In this document: positions 46,323-58,590 of the stretch, piece by piece | Layout of the letters: every line of letters begins with the position of its first letter | Position numbering within the stretch: position 1 is the stretch's first letter | Assembly: GCA_043228905.1 (NCBI GenBank) | Contig: JBHGNT010000011.1 | Coordinates: 14,322,001-14,386,000, forward strand | Reading direction: 5' to 3' | Source: Azolla caroliniana | Taxonomy: Eukaryota; Polypodiophyta | Length of the DNA: 64,000 bases | Notes under the pieces: model-generated | The model's input: only the letters and a program-made list of their open reading frames with translations | What the model was told of the DNA's origin: nothing | The model's database searches: none | Program-made: the position numbers and the translations under genes

Positions 46323-48205
46323 TGATCTCTAACCTCTAGGCAGATGTGTTTCTTTTATAACACTAAATTTATTTGATAGAATTGTACATTTTCTAGTCTT
46401 TTGTGCGGATACCAAATGTAAAATTATTTTGCCCTCTGTGATTCTGTTGTTTCTTGCAGAGTATAGACTTACAGGATTGGTATCTTAAGTTGCATCTAGT
46501 GGTCCTAATGATTTTGTGTTCGCTATTTAACATAAGATTTATGGTTTATTGTGTAGCTTTACAACTCTGTGGGGTGTGAATCCAGCAAAGCAAAGCAGCA
46601 CTTTTCATTTCACTTTAAAGCAGCCGTTTAAGCAGCAATCTTGATGAATCACTGGCAAGAAAATGCTTTGAACTTTTCTTTCCACATCAAAACAGCAATC
46701 TTTGAACTCGGAAATGGCACATTTCCCTGCAAGCCTGAATTGCATGCCTTATGCAAAAGCAGAACCACCAATTTACTAATTGTCAAATGTTTTTGATAAA
46801 TTTCACTAGACAGCAAGCATTTCCAACAAACATGAGCAATTTCTTCATCCTAAAATGAGAAAAAGAAACATCTTGTGTAGCCCACAAGCTTTGGCAAATT
46901 TCACAATTTGTATTTTGATGTCCTCTATTGCTTGCCTTGTGTCTTGAGTTGCAAAGTGACAGGTCCAATTGTGAAATAAAGAAAGATAATATTATTGCAA
47001 CAAATAGTAACTGAGTTGCTTACTGATTCCATTATAATTGGTGGGTGACAGTGCCACGACTATTGACCACTTTGCCTCCACTAATTTTTATCCTTCTATT
47101 AAGATCTGTCGATGATATCTTTTGTTTGGAATATGAAAACTTGGTTTCTATTGAATGTTTATCCTTCTACTAAGATGTCAATTAGTAGACATTTATGTTT
47201 TATGTGTTAAGAGTACTAAAATACCTTAGGACACCTAGCTTCTTTAGAACCTATCTTATTATATTTTGGAGGCATGTAACGAAATATGTAAGGAGAAGAC
47301 CTGGCTTTCTTTAGATATTGCACCTTATGGCTCATTTGACACCTATCGATACTACACTTTGTCCTCTTAGGAGCATTCAAGAAAACTATGGGGTTTAAAG
47401 GAAAAAAATATGAATAAGTTACACAAAAAGAAGGCTGGTTTTTATTATCGATTAGTCTAACTTAAAAGCATATCGTTTGCTTAAAAGCATATTGCACAAC
47501 CTCAACAAGTCGGACAAAGTTGATCACTTACTTGCCAATGAATTCGAGCATGGATTTCAATCTCTAGCCTTGCGAGGTTGTGTTGCTTGTCTTAGTTTCC
47601 ATTGGGGCAATGATATTACGACATCCAAACATGGATTTCTATTTTGCTTTCTGGTAGAGAAGATACATATGATTGTTGCAAAACTTGCCATGATTGGGTT
47701 TCTGAAAAATCTCATTTACAGCTCTTTGTGGCAAATACAAGAGTTGTCCACCTGACTTCCCAAAGGCTTTCAACAATTTGTGCTTGGTTGCTCAGTCAAT
47801 CGAGCGTCCAATATTGGGGTCATGCGATCCCATAGAAGTGTTTCATCGAACACAATGTCGGAGAGTTGTTTATGGAGACATGAAGACCCTTCTAGACTCC
47901 AAGTCTATAAGTCTAAAAGCTTTTATGTTTTTTGCTTGGGTTCATGGGCTGAATCAAATTCTGGCCCTGTTCCTCCTCTGTTTAGCCCTAGTCTCTCTAT
48001 TTCCCTCTCATTGCTGCTGTTTGGAAATCTCTCTCTTTTGCTTTTTCTTTTGTTTGGAAATCTCTGTCTTTGTGTGTGTCTCTCTCCTCTCTCTCTCTCT
48101 CTCTCTATCACACACACACACACACAACACACACTCAGAAAAAGGACCTCTCTATATATCAGAAACGAAGAAGAAGAAGAAGAAGAATAAGAAGGAGAAG
48201 GAGAA
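46323..48205. other. Intergenic region and 5' leader of the CCCH/RRM gene
   Basis: The 3' side of the SUMO ligase is followed by sequence without a recognisable gene. Before the next start codon are (CT)n and (CA)n runs (48069-48135) and a (GAA)n-rich leader (48166-48203). The last may be transcribed as 5' untranslated region. Confidence 0.5.
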
Positions 48206-51200
48206 ATGGCTCACAGACTTCTGCGTAATGAAGAAGCTGATGGATGGGAGAGATCTGACTTCCCAATTATCTGTGAATCTTGTCTCGGAGATAATCCCTA
48301 TGTTCGCATGGTAAGATTTCTTTCTCTCTTTAATAGGAGTTTTACTCTGCTTTTTGAAGCCATATATAGACAGTAAAGTAAAACCCTAATCTGTACGTTT
48401 GTAGAAATCTAGGGTTTTCTGGCGTGCTTTAGAAATTTGATTGGTTTAGGGTAATTAATCTCTTGTTTTAAGGGTTTATACCTTACCTTATTAAACTTTT
48501 TTGTAGATATTTCAAAGGTTTCCTGCCATTAAGTTTTTTGAAGATGTTTTAGTTTTTCTATCCTGCTTCGGCATTTGCACCAAGATTCTTGCGGGTTGTT
48601 TCACTTACTTCACTAATGTTTCCGTAGTTATTTGGGGTCCTTTTGTAATTTTGTAGAAATCTTGTCCTTGAAGTTACGGTTTTACTTCAATAATAGTTTT
48701 TGGAGATTATAAGGTTTGCTTCAGCAAGCCTGTTTTTGTTTCGAGGGTTTTCTCATGGTTTCTTCATTAAATTTGTCCAAGAAGGTTTTTTTTCAGTAAT
48801 CTTCTTTGTGGATTTTTTTAGGGTTTTATCCTGGCTTCACTTTATTTATTCGTGCTAACTTTCTTATTTTCTTGATAAAAATGGTTTGGGTTGCAGACTA
48901 AAGCTAATTTTGATAAGGAATGCAAGATATGCACACGACCATTTACTGTGTTCAGATGGAGACCTGGGAGAGATGCTAGATATAAGAAGACTGAGGTTTG
49001 CCAGACATGTAGTAAATTGAAGAATGTTTGCCAAGTATGTTTGCTTGATTTGGAATATGGTCTTCCGGTTCAAGTTCGAGATTCAGCCCTTGGTATCAAC
49101 ACAAATGATGTCATTCCAAAAAGTGATGTCAATCGAGAGTATTTTGCTGAAGAGCATGATAGGAAGGTAATAGAGAATTGGTTGTTTTGTGTGGCTTTGT
49201 CAAACAAATTTCACTTGAGAAGTAATCAATTAAGGTAGCAGTAGATGAAAGAGATAGCCATCATGATGCGATAAGTTAATGATGGTCAACCATAATGCGA
49301 TAAGTTAGCTATGGTGTTGCAGCATCATTGCCAAATGTTGCAATATTATTCCCAAAAGCATTCTCAATCACAAATATCTTTTTTGTGCTTGGTGTAATCA
49401 CATGGGAATAATGAAATGTAGAGATAGATGGCCAGAAGTTGCTCAGTGTATTCATAGAGATTGATAGTAATTCCAGAGAAAGGTGTCTGTGTTTTGCTGT
49501 GGAGGTGAGAAAGTCAATGAGGGATATTCGCAGAGAGCGCCAGGGAACATAGAGCATTTCTGGATCAGAAGTTGGTTTCCTTTTTATGCTCTTGAACTCA
49601 ATTTCTTCAATAGGCATAAGTTGCTCAATGATTTACATAGAATTAGGAATAATATTCTTGGAGGTTGATTATGTATAAGATGAATTGATTGTGCATGGTA
49701 GACGTTGAGCTCATTCCCATAAGTCAAGTCAGGAGATTGATATTTCATCACCTTAACAGGATGAGTCAAGGTCAAGATTCACATAATTCCCAAAAGTGAG
49801 GCCCATTGCAAATAACAATACCTGGCCATACAATGCTCAGTTTATTTGGAAGTAAAAACAGTATTCATACAGATTGACATTTATTATTCACGGAAGGAAA
49901 AATGGTGTGGGTTCTAAAATGTAATTAGGTGTATGAAAGGCTTCCTGGATAATCCTAGGTCACTTCTTAAATATTGTACCCTCAAGGTTTTTCTGTACTA
50001 GTTAATGGGACTATGAGTTACAAGCCTGAATCTGGGCTGTTCTATTGTGCATTGTCTCAGTGTACTTTGTATCTATATTATGGGCACTAAAAGCTGACCA
50101 TTCTCTCTATGCTTTGTGTAATTCTTAGGTGTCTTTGTGATTATGGCAAGTGATCTGGCCTCCATCATTACTGGAGACTATGTTAAAATTTGACATATAG
50201 CCCTACTAATTTTTCAGGCGAGTGCTGGGCTTGATTATGAGTCATCATATGGAAAAGCTCGTCCAAATGATACAATCCTGAAGCTCCAGAGAACAACGCC
50301 CTATTACAAAAGAAATCGGGCACATGTTTGTAGTTTCTATGTCCGCGGTGAGTGCACGAGAGGAGCAGAGTGCCCTTATCGTCATGAGATGCCTGTTACA
50401 GGAGAGCTTTCTCAACAGAATATCAAAGATCGATATTATGGGTACAGTATCTGTCAGGACAAGATTTTTTTCTCTGCAAAAACTTTGAAATACCTGGAGT
50501 TTTTTCTTGTTTTTCTTAAATGCCCTTAACTTTCCCCAATTGCCATTGGTCACCCTGAAGGAGCAATATTATGGTCTATGAATCTGTCATTTGAATGCAA
50601 TATTTCAGCAATTATACAGTCAATTAATCCCCTTTTCTCTCTTTTGGGGTCATTTGGGAAATTAAGAAAAAGCTCATGGGTATTTTGGTGTTTTTCTGTA
50701 TTTTTAGACAATTAGAATCGATATGATTTCTCATGCTCCATTTCATGGTGGATGTAGAGTGAATGACCCAGTTGCTTCAAAGCTTTTAAGAAAAGCAGGA
50801 GAGATGCCCTCACTGGCACCACCTGATGATGAGAGTATCAGAACTTTGTATGTGGGTGGCCTTGATCAAAGAGTAACTGAAGATGATTTGAGAGACTTCT
50901 TCTATGCATATGGGGAAGTTGAATCAATCCGCCTGGTTGCTCAAAGGGCGTGTGCTTTCGTCACATATACCACAAGGGAAGCTGCTGAAAAAGCTGCTGA
51001 AAATCTAGCTAATAAGCTTGTTATCAAAGGTCTTAGACTTAAACTGATGTGGGGTAGGCCTCAAATGCCAAGGTCAGATCTGGAGTATAATCCTGGAAAC
51101 CACAGTGGTGGGATGGTAGCTCACAGTGGGATGCTTCCGAGGTCAATTATCTCACAACAGCAAATTACACAAGAAATGCAAAACGGACAAGGTCAGCCTC

Positions 51201-51616
51201 CATTGAATTACTTCAATATCCCACCGCCTTCATTGCCAACAGAAAGGCCATTTTATCCTTCGATGGATCCCCAAAGGATGGGGTCAGTTGCTCCAGCACA
51301 AGATTCTGGAGTTACCTCAGGGGAGAATCAGAATCAGAATCAGAATCCTTCCTTCCAACGGCCCCCATATGGTCCTGGTTCAGCTGGCATAGTTCCTCCA
51401 TATCCACACTTGCAATACCAACAACCAATTCCTGGGCAACAATTCTGGCCTTATCCTCACGCTCCTCATCTGGCATACCAACAATATGCACAATACCCGA
51501 CACAAGCATCAACATCTGCCACATCAGCATCAGTTACAGGGCAAGCTTCAGCTTCAGCTGTGGCCCCTGCACCACCAGCAATACAAGCGCAAACACATGC
51601 TCTGCCTCAATCTTAA
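48206..51616 (+). CDS. CCCH zinc-finger and RRM protein, RBM22/ECM2-type splicing factor
   Basis: Exons 48206-48310, 48897-49166, 50218-50441 and 50758-51616, all GT-AG and in phase, give 485 residues, usual for plant members (zinc finger CCCH proteins of the RBM22/Slt11 family). The N-terminus has a Cys-rich zinc module ([27 protein letters not shown]). A CCCH finger follows: C163, C171, C177, H181 (C-x7-C-x5-C-x3-H). The RRM spans about 229-302 with RNP2 LYVGGL and RNP1-like RACAFVTY. The C-terminal third is Pro/Gln/Ala-rich. Family members act in the activated spliceosome, binding U6 snRNA and pre-mRNA around the catalytic centre, in the nucleus. The start is the only ATG before the conserved motif [11 protein letters not shown]. 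Confidence 0.92.
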
Positions 51617-52702
51617 ATGCTTTTCTTTCATTCTTGTATTATGCCTATGGAGATTTTTGTGCCAGATGGTTGTAAGCACAGGAATTCTTTGAACTCTCCA
51701 AGGCTGTTTTTGTAAGACAGACCTTTGAAGTTGTTCTGATCAATATGTGAGTTTTGTTTTTTAATAATAGCCTTACAATATCAATGGACAGTCATGTTTG
51801 AGAATTATAGTTAGTGATATTAATTTCTTATTCAAAGTACATGACCTGAATTATTCAAAGTTGATTTCCTATTGAAAGTAACGTTTCTGGATTATACAAA
51901 GCAATGTTGCTGAATCCTTCTGACCCTACATTACTGCAATAACCTAATGTGAGTGTAGGACCTTTCTAGTTTGGTATTGATTTTTATTTTATCCTTTTAT
52001 TTGTCAGCACGTTTTGGATCTCTCAGCACACCACTATATCCTAATAATGAGAGGTTTTCTTGACCTGGACTAGTTTTGTTTCTTGCTTCACGCAACACTA
52101 AAACCTAGGATATTCTACTCAAAGACTTCTAAGCTTAATGGTTTTTTTATAGAGTTTTCATTGATTTGGGCTTTTCTGATTTACTGATTTTTCCATTTTT
52201 ATTTGTATGTTATGGTCTTTACAAGAGCTACAGATTTTCTTCTACACAATTAGGATGCAACCAAATTTGATCTTTTATCTTGTATTAGATTAGATTTTCT
52301 GGCAAGCTATTTGAAAGACTATCTCTGGAAGTTAGGCGTCAATAACATTGATTCTAATTTTTTAAAACTTCAAGTTCATTTTTCTTTTCTGAGATATTAA
52401 TGACGAGGAAAGGAAGCCATAAAGTTAACTAAAAGGTAGTTTATAAGACGGTTTGCTATATTACCTTTCAGGTCATAATAGAATGTTTGTGAACATCCTT
52501 ATATGACATGATCTTCCATCTGGATTCTTGTCTAGCATCATGAACTGCAATTTGAAAGGCAATTCAGATTAGTATTGAACACTCGATGGAAACATGGGGG
52601 GGGATGGGAAATGCAAAAGTTTGCCTGAGGCAAGTTGGTTCTTCCCTATGCAAGAACAAGACTTATCAAGCCATTCATAGATGGTCAAATCAATCTTGAT
52701 AG
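51617..52702. other. Intergenic region 3' of the CCCH/RRM gene
   Basis: AT-rich sequence holding the likely 3' untranslated region of the upstream gene. No gene or repeat is recognised until the foldback element at 52703. Confidence 0.5.
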
Positions 52703-53366
52703 TAGGGATCGGCAACGGCTCGGCTCAAGCCTAAACCGTTTGGCTTAGCCGGCTTGAAAACGGCTTAGCGGCTCGACTTGGCTTGAGCCTCGCCAAACCG
52801 GCTCAAGCCGGATAAACCGTTTAAGCCGTTTATAAACTTTAGAGAGGGGGAGAGAGACAACAGACAAGGGGAAAGAGAGAGAGAGAGTAAGGGAGGGAGA
52901 ACTACATAGACGAGGAGAGAGAGACAGAGGGAGGGAGACAACATATAAGGAGAGAGAGAGAGAGAGAGACTACACAAACGAGGAGAGAGAGAGAGAGGGA
53001 GGGAGACAACATATAAGGAGAGAGAGAGAGAGAGAGACTACACAAACGAGGAGAGAGAGAGGGAGGGAGAGTCGAGACCATAGACGTGAGAGAGAGAGAG
53101 AGAGAGGATTTACATAGAGGGGAGAGAGAGGGAGAGGGAGAGGGAGAGAGAGTGGGAGGGATCATCTGAGAGAGAGAGAGAGAGACGGAGGTTTCTAAAC
53201 CGGTTTGGAAACCGGTTTACAAGCCGGTTTAGCCTAAACCGGTTTGTGAACCGGCTCGGCTCGGCTCGGCTGAGGTTTGAGATCCTGTAAACGGTTTAGG
53301 CTTAGCCGGTTTGGCTTGGATCAGGCCAAACCGGCTAAGCCTAAACCGAACCGTTGCCGATCCCTA
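52703..53366. mobile_element. Non-autonomous hAT-type foldback element (664 bp)
   Basis: Terminal inverted repeats start TAGGGATCGGCAACGG at both ends (16 of 16), then continue less perfectly through C/G-rich words such as AAACCGG and GGCTTAGCCGG. Perfect 8-bp duplications CTTGATAG flank it (52695-52702, 53367-53374). 8-bp duplications and a TAGGG...GGCAAC terminus are hallmarks of hAT transposons. The core is a GA-rich minisatellite, with no transposase. Confidence 0.88.
52840..53190. repeat. GA-rich minisatellite inside the foldback element
   Basis: A unit of about 62 bp containing GACAACATATAAGG, a (GA)n run, CTACACAAACGAGG and GGGAGGGA is repeated about twice almost exactly, with further degenerate copies on both sides. 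Open frames across it are artefacts of purine-only sequence. Confidence 0.85.
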
Positions 53367-53374
53367 CTTGATAG

Positions 53375-54010
53375 CTTCAAATGCAAAAGCTTATACTGTT
53401 CAAAAGTGGGGGGCACATCAGATAAATCAAATGTTTTTAACTGTTTATGATAAGGCCAATAAATAATTAACAGACTTGTTCATGGATAACTGATGGGTTA
53501 ATGTGGCATTGCACAAGAAGAGAAAATATTTCACGTTAATAAAAAACTCTGGGGTTTGTTATTCCAAAACTTTTATACAAGGTTTTTACTAAACCTCAGG
53601 TGACTGCTGCTTTAAAGATGTAGTTTGTAGTTTACATATAGATACATATCTATAACAACACTTTCTCTCATTACCCAATAAGGTAGATGACAAAGAGAGT
53701 GAGCTTGCCCATATACATGGGAGGCTTAACAATACTCTATACATCAGCTAAAAAATAATATGGTCGCACACCATTGGGACTGACCAAAACCGCAAAAATA
53801 GTTGAGGTGGCACAATATTTAATTAAATCATGTCAATCAGCAGGCGCAGTATCATGACACATCCCCAGGGTCGTGATGAAATTGTGACATGTGAGCGGAC
53901 ACGTCAGTACATGGGATTTCCAATCATAGAACACGGCCGACCAATAGACATGAACCGGTTGAAGCTATTTACATGTGAGGCCATTATATTTTGTATACAA
54001 GCTTTGTTTG
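53375..54010. other. Intergenic region 3' of the receptor-like kinase
   Basis: About 640 bp without a recognisable gene, containing the likely 3' untranslated region of the minus-strand kinase. Confidence 0.5.
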
Positions 54011-57000
54011 TCAGAATTGCATCGCAATTTCCCTATGCCGGAGCAGATCGTCATGGTAATCACTCGAGCTGTAATCACTATCAAACCCAGGGTCTTGAAG
54101 GCATATTGAACGAGATGAAAATACAGTAACCGTGCCAGCTCCATCCGATAGAGTTAGATCATCGGTTAGCAACTGCAAAACCTACGTTAACAAACAAAGA
54201 TGTAAAGAACAAGGCCTTCAAAATGATGCAAAATTGGACATAGAACATCATGTTAAGGTTCATAATGCTGACCTGTCTCATTGATGGGCGGCATTGTGGT
54301 GATTGTTGTACACATAGAGCAGCTGCCATCATCATGCTTTGCATTTCTTGGGGATTGAAGATGCCATGGAGCCTATGATCGACAAGCTTTTCAGTGTCCA
54401 TAGCTTCTAGGAAGGGCCTTGCCTATGTAACAAATACAGATTGTTGCGGCAAACCATCAGGTAGAATCAACACACCAAGCAATCCAAAGAAACAATAGGA
54501 AGAAGCTGGTGTAGAAAATCATTCCATTATCCTTTTAACTTCCAAGGAGTGCAATTCTTGTTACGAATATTATGCACAGATAACTAAGCATTTAATATGA
54601 GATTGGGGGTGAAATAATGCTAGATATAGGTCAATCATCAGTCAGGTTGGCAAATATAACAGTAAAGGGGTAAAAGCATAAAGCATGAAACATCATACCC
54701 ACATAAGTAGGCTTGGTTGAAAGCCCTCAATAGGTTTGCACCCAGTAATGAGCTCAAGGAGGAGAACTCCAAACGCAAATACATCTGTCTTCTCGTCTAC
54801 AATACCATGCATGACATACTCTGGCGCAAGATATCTGTCGAACATATTCAAGAGTGAACATGGATTTTTTTTTTACTAAAAAGTTTATGTCATGGAAATC
54901 ACTGAGGGTATGTATATAGATTCATGGTTATTCACCCAAATGTTCCTTCAACTTCAGTCATGATCTGGGAGCATTGGTATGGCAGACATTTGGCAAGTCC
55001 AAAATCTGATATCTGCATTGAAAAAATAATAAGCCGAGTTCTACAACAACGTGACACGCGTTTATGTTCTTCAATGTACATCAAGGTAGGTCCTAATGAC
55101 ATGTATGCAATATGTATGCAAGGCTATCCAATTGTAAAACACATAAAGCGACCTTGCAATCATTTTTATGTGGGTTTTGAATTTCACTCTCACATATCTG
55201 AGAATTATATAGTCTTATGACTGATATATTGAGATATTTGCTTGTAAAAAGTTGTGGGTTTTCACCTTACCTTTACACTTTTGATCAGTGATATGATATG
55301 TTATAGTACTAAAACTAACGTATGTTGTGGAAATCTTCACAGTCAACTTATACATGCCTGAGCCTCAAAGCTTGATCCTAAGAGGATATTAGAGGCCTTT
55401 ATATCTCGATGAATGATTCGGCGTTGACAATTCGAATGGAGATAGTCCAAGCCACGTGCCGTGCCCACAGCTATTCGATATCGAATCATCCACTTCAGTG
55501 TTGGAAACTTCCTATCTGAGAAATGAGTGAAATTTGTGTCTTCTTTAGCTTGGATCAATATGTGAACATTAGAAGAAAACAGTATCACAATTACTATATT
55601 ACCATGTAGCCGTGATTCCAAACTTCCATGCTCTAAGAAGTGGAAAACAAGATAAAGGCCATTACTGCTGCAAAATCCTACAAAGCGAGCAATGTTCGGA
55701 TGAGAGATCTGGCAAAGCATTCCAATTTCCATTAGAAATTCGGTTATAAGCTGCTCTCCTGAATTGCTTTGAATCAGCCTTTTCACGGCAACAAGCTGAC
55801 CCTGATCAAGTAAACCCTTGTAAACCTCTGAATGACCTCCTTTCCCCACTAAATTATCTGTGAGTGTGTAATGAAGTCAAGAAAAATTCAATATATCACA
55901 TCAAGAAAATAAATATGGTTTATGACAAGAAATATACAAGATAATAACCTGGACTGAAGAAGTTTGTTGCTTTTAAAATCTCTTCATAGGTGAAGTTCTT
56001 CCAGGTGTGCACTGGTTGGTTCATCTTCAAATTGTGTCTCTTAGGTAGACTTACATTGAATAAACTATGCACAAATGATCTCAATGGGCTTCCTAATATG
56101 TTGTGATAGATTGTAGTCTTTTTGGATTGTTTTAATGGTGGAAATGTATAGGACCTGGATACTTTTCTACCCCTTGTCCATATGCTGAGGCAGCTTTGGG
56201 ATCTCTTTATCAAAGATGAATCTTCATCATCCAGGAATTCAGACAAAATGGGAGTTTTTTTTGATGAGGTGAGCAGCCCAGTACGATCATTTGCTGTAAG
56301 ATTGTCATCAAAGTCATTAAGCGCATGTGAACTGTCCAGAACCCTCTTAGGTGAATATGGTGTATTGGTATCTAGCGATGGTGTTTCATGATATGAAACA
56401 ATAGAATATGTATCAATCCCCTCTGTGAAAGCTTTGACTCCATTTTCCATTTCATGTTTCAACAACTCATCTACAGAGAGGAAAAAACGTCAATTTGTTA
56501 GGGAAAACAACTAAACCAGCATAGCCTTAACCAGGCATCACAATGCTTACTTTTAGCCAAGAGTAACTAACCTTCATCCAATAATCCAACCCTTGATTTC
56601 TTTTCTTTGCGAAAGAGAACCTTGTAATCTCGCACAACTATTACAGAACATCTTTTTGACAATTGAGTAAACAGAGAATTCCCTCTTCTTTGAGCATGCC
56701 TAAAAGAAAGGAAACCACATAAGATGCTTAGCTCTTAGGTTATCAAGAGATTCCTCTCCCTCACTTTCCTCATTTCATTATTAATTTCAAGAACCAAAAG
56801 GTCATGAATAAATCCCTTACAGTAACATCCATTTTACCTTCGTGATCGTTGGGCAGAAATAGTCACAACAAGCGTGCTGGCCTTCATATCTGACACCTTC
56901 TCAATTAAAATCTTGTCTGCAATATTGCTTTTTGAAAGCTTAAGGTTCAGATGTACCTGAAGACGAACACATGAGCAACTTGAAATCTCATTCAAAGAGC

Positions 57001-58101
57001 ATGTGGAATGCATCTTTAGAATATCCCTTTTTCATCAAAATGTACCTGCTTTGCATCACATAAATCTTGTAATGTTTTGAACCGAGACTCCTGAATATCC
57101 ATTGCTTCGGGTTGATGTGATGAACGCTCTTCTCTGAAGTTCCACAAATCATTATCTGCTCATTAATCATGTAAAAAGGATCAAGTTAAACTGAAGAAAC
57201 TTATGGACCAAATAGTTATTCTTCCATCATCACCAACATCATCATTTATGCTAATCCACTCCTACAACGGGTTCCCACTTTGCTCTTTAGGAGAAAAATC
57301 ACAAACTTTGACAATATGATAGCATAAATAGCTAGGTCCATAAGGCATGTGGGTACCGACAGTTGTCCATGCCTCACCTAGCTAGGAATGAGAGACCCCT
57401 AGTCCATTGAAACTCATGATTATACAAAAGCCCATGAAGTTAAACACCACACAATATCTCATGATGTTACGCACCATTGAGAAGCCTACAAATGCCCATG
57501 ATGTTACTCATTGTATTGAATGTCACGACGCTAAGTACGATTTGGAAGTCAATGATGTAAATTAAACAGCCTTCAGAACAAGAAAGTGTTCCTAGATTGC
57601 TAACTGTGGCCTATGTGTGAAAGACTTATGCACAGACAATTGGGTGACAAAGAATTCCTGCATTTTTAGCTTCAATGAAGCTCCAAATCCACAGAAAACA
57701 AAATGCCCAAAACTTGCGAATTTGGTGAGTTATCGGCTAAAATGAAGCTCATAATAATTGAATAGAAAGGACCAGAAACCCAATTTACTGCGTTACTTGA
57801 ATCCATGAGTTATATATTGCTAACTGAAAGAGAGAGAGAAGGGGGGGGGGGGGGGGAGGGAGGGAGGGAAACGAAATAGGAAATAAATAAATAACAAAGA
57901 TGAGAAATCACCATAGCCACGATCCTGTAGGTGAAGAGAAATAACAACATCTCCAGGGCGAGCAGCCGTATTGATTGTCCAAGCAAGAAGATGGAAACCA
58001 TGGTCAAGATCAGAAAAGGCTACAATGATGGTTTCTAATCTTGAAGAAGAATAAGAAGAGGAGGAGGAAGCAGCAACAACAGCAGAGGGAGAGGAAACCA
58101 T
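54011..58101 (-). CDS. USP-domain receptor-like cytoplasmic kinase (RLCK VI-like), 11 exons
   Basis: Exons from 5' to 3' on the minus strand: 58101-57912, 57155-57046, 56956-56838, 56699-56572, 56470-55949, 55857-55603, 55515-55358, 55012-54936, 54834-54699, 54422-54273, 54172-54011. All phases join, giving 668 residues. Residues 20-165 form a universal-stress-protein-like domain ([19 protein letters not shown]). A Ser-rich linker precedes a kinase domain at about 345-635. It has glycine loop [12 protein letters not shown]382 in [12 protein letters not shown] with D479, DFG at 497-499 and LAPE at 522-525, so all catalytic residues are present. The GKGG(Y/H)SEVYKG loop and USP N-terminus are typical of RLCK class VI (At5g57670-type). 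No signal peptide or membrane span is seen. Intron 7 has a GC donor. Confidence 0.9.
57841..57869 (+). repeat. G-run with quadruplex-forming potential in RLCK intron 1
   Basis: Sixteen G in a row are followed by AGGGAGGGAGGG on the plus strand. This is the template strand of the minus-strand kinase gene, about 45 bp past the exon 1 donor in gene orientation. The pre-mRNA therefore carries a C-run and would not itself fold as a quadruplex. Confidence 0.8.
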
Positions 58102-58347
58102 GATGGGTGAATCTCTTAGCTTCGATTTAGTGAGCTGAGGAAACCATGGTGGATTTAGCTCTGTTCAAGACTTGACTTGCTAAGCATGATGAGGCAAGAG
58201 GAAAGGAAAGGAAAGGAGGGAGGAGTGTATTTGGAGAGACAGGGGAGGGAGGAAAGGAAAGAAAGGAAGTATTTGTGAGAAGAAGAAGCATTTGATTTTA
58301 TTTGATTTGATGGAGATGGAGATGGAGATAGATGATTGATTTGATAT

Positions 58348-58351
<4 letters not shown>

Positions 58352-58395
<44 letters not shown>

Positions 58396-58590
58396 TTGCT
58401 TTCATCTAAAGATATGTACATACAATACAATACAATACATACATACATACATACATACAAAACATACAATACAATACATACAGCAAGCACACATAAAAAG
58501 AGAATGATAGATTTTAATTTTGTTTTGTTTGTTTGTTTGTGTGTGTGTGTGTGTGTGTATCTTAGAGAGAGAGAGAGAGAGAGAGATCTT
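58352..58590. repeat. Microsatellite cluster upstream of the kinase gene
   Basis: (CT)n at 58352-58392, an imperfect (ACAT)n/(ACAAT)n array at 58417-58484, (GT)n near 58530-58558 and (GA)n at 58565-58586 follow one another within 250 bp. The cluster starts 250 bp upstream of the minus-strand start codon. Confidence 0.9.

Noticed and set aside
47477-48314. Plus-strand frames of 92-178 residues before the CCCH/RRM gene
   Set aside because: They are made largely of CT/CA/GAA repeats and lie in a different frame from the conserved exon.
49309-49668. Open frames within intron 2 of the CCCH/RRM gene
   Set aside because: There is no recognisable domain on either strand. They sit between well-supported splice sites, and are probably intronic relics.
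52765-53165. Minus-strand Ser/Leu-rich frames
   Set aside because: They are pure translation of the GA minisatellite in the hAT foldback element.
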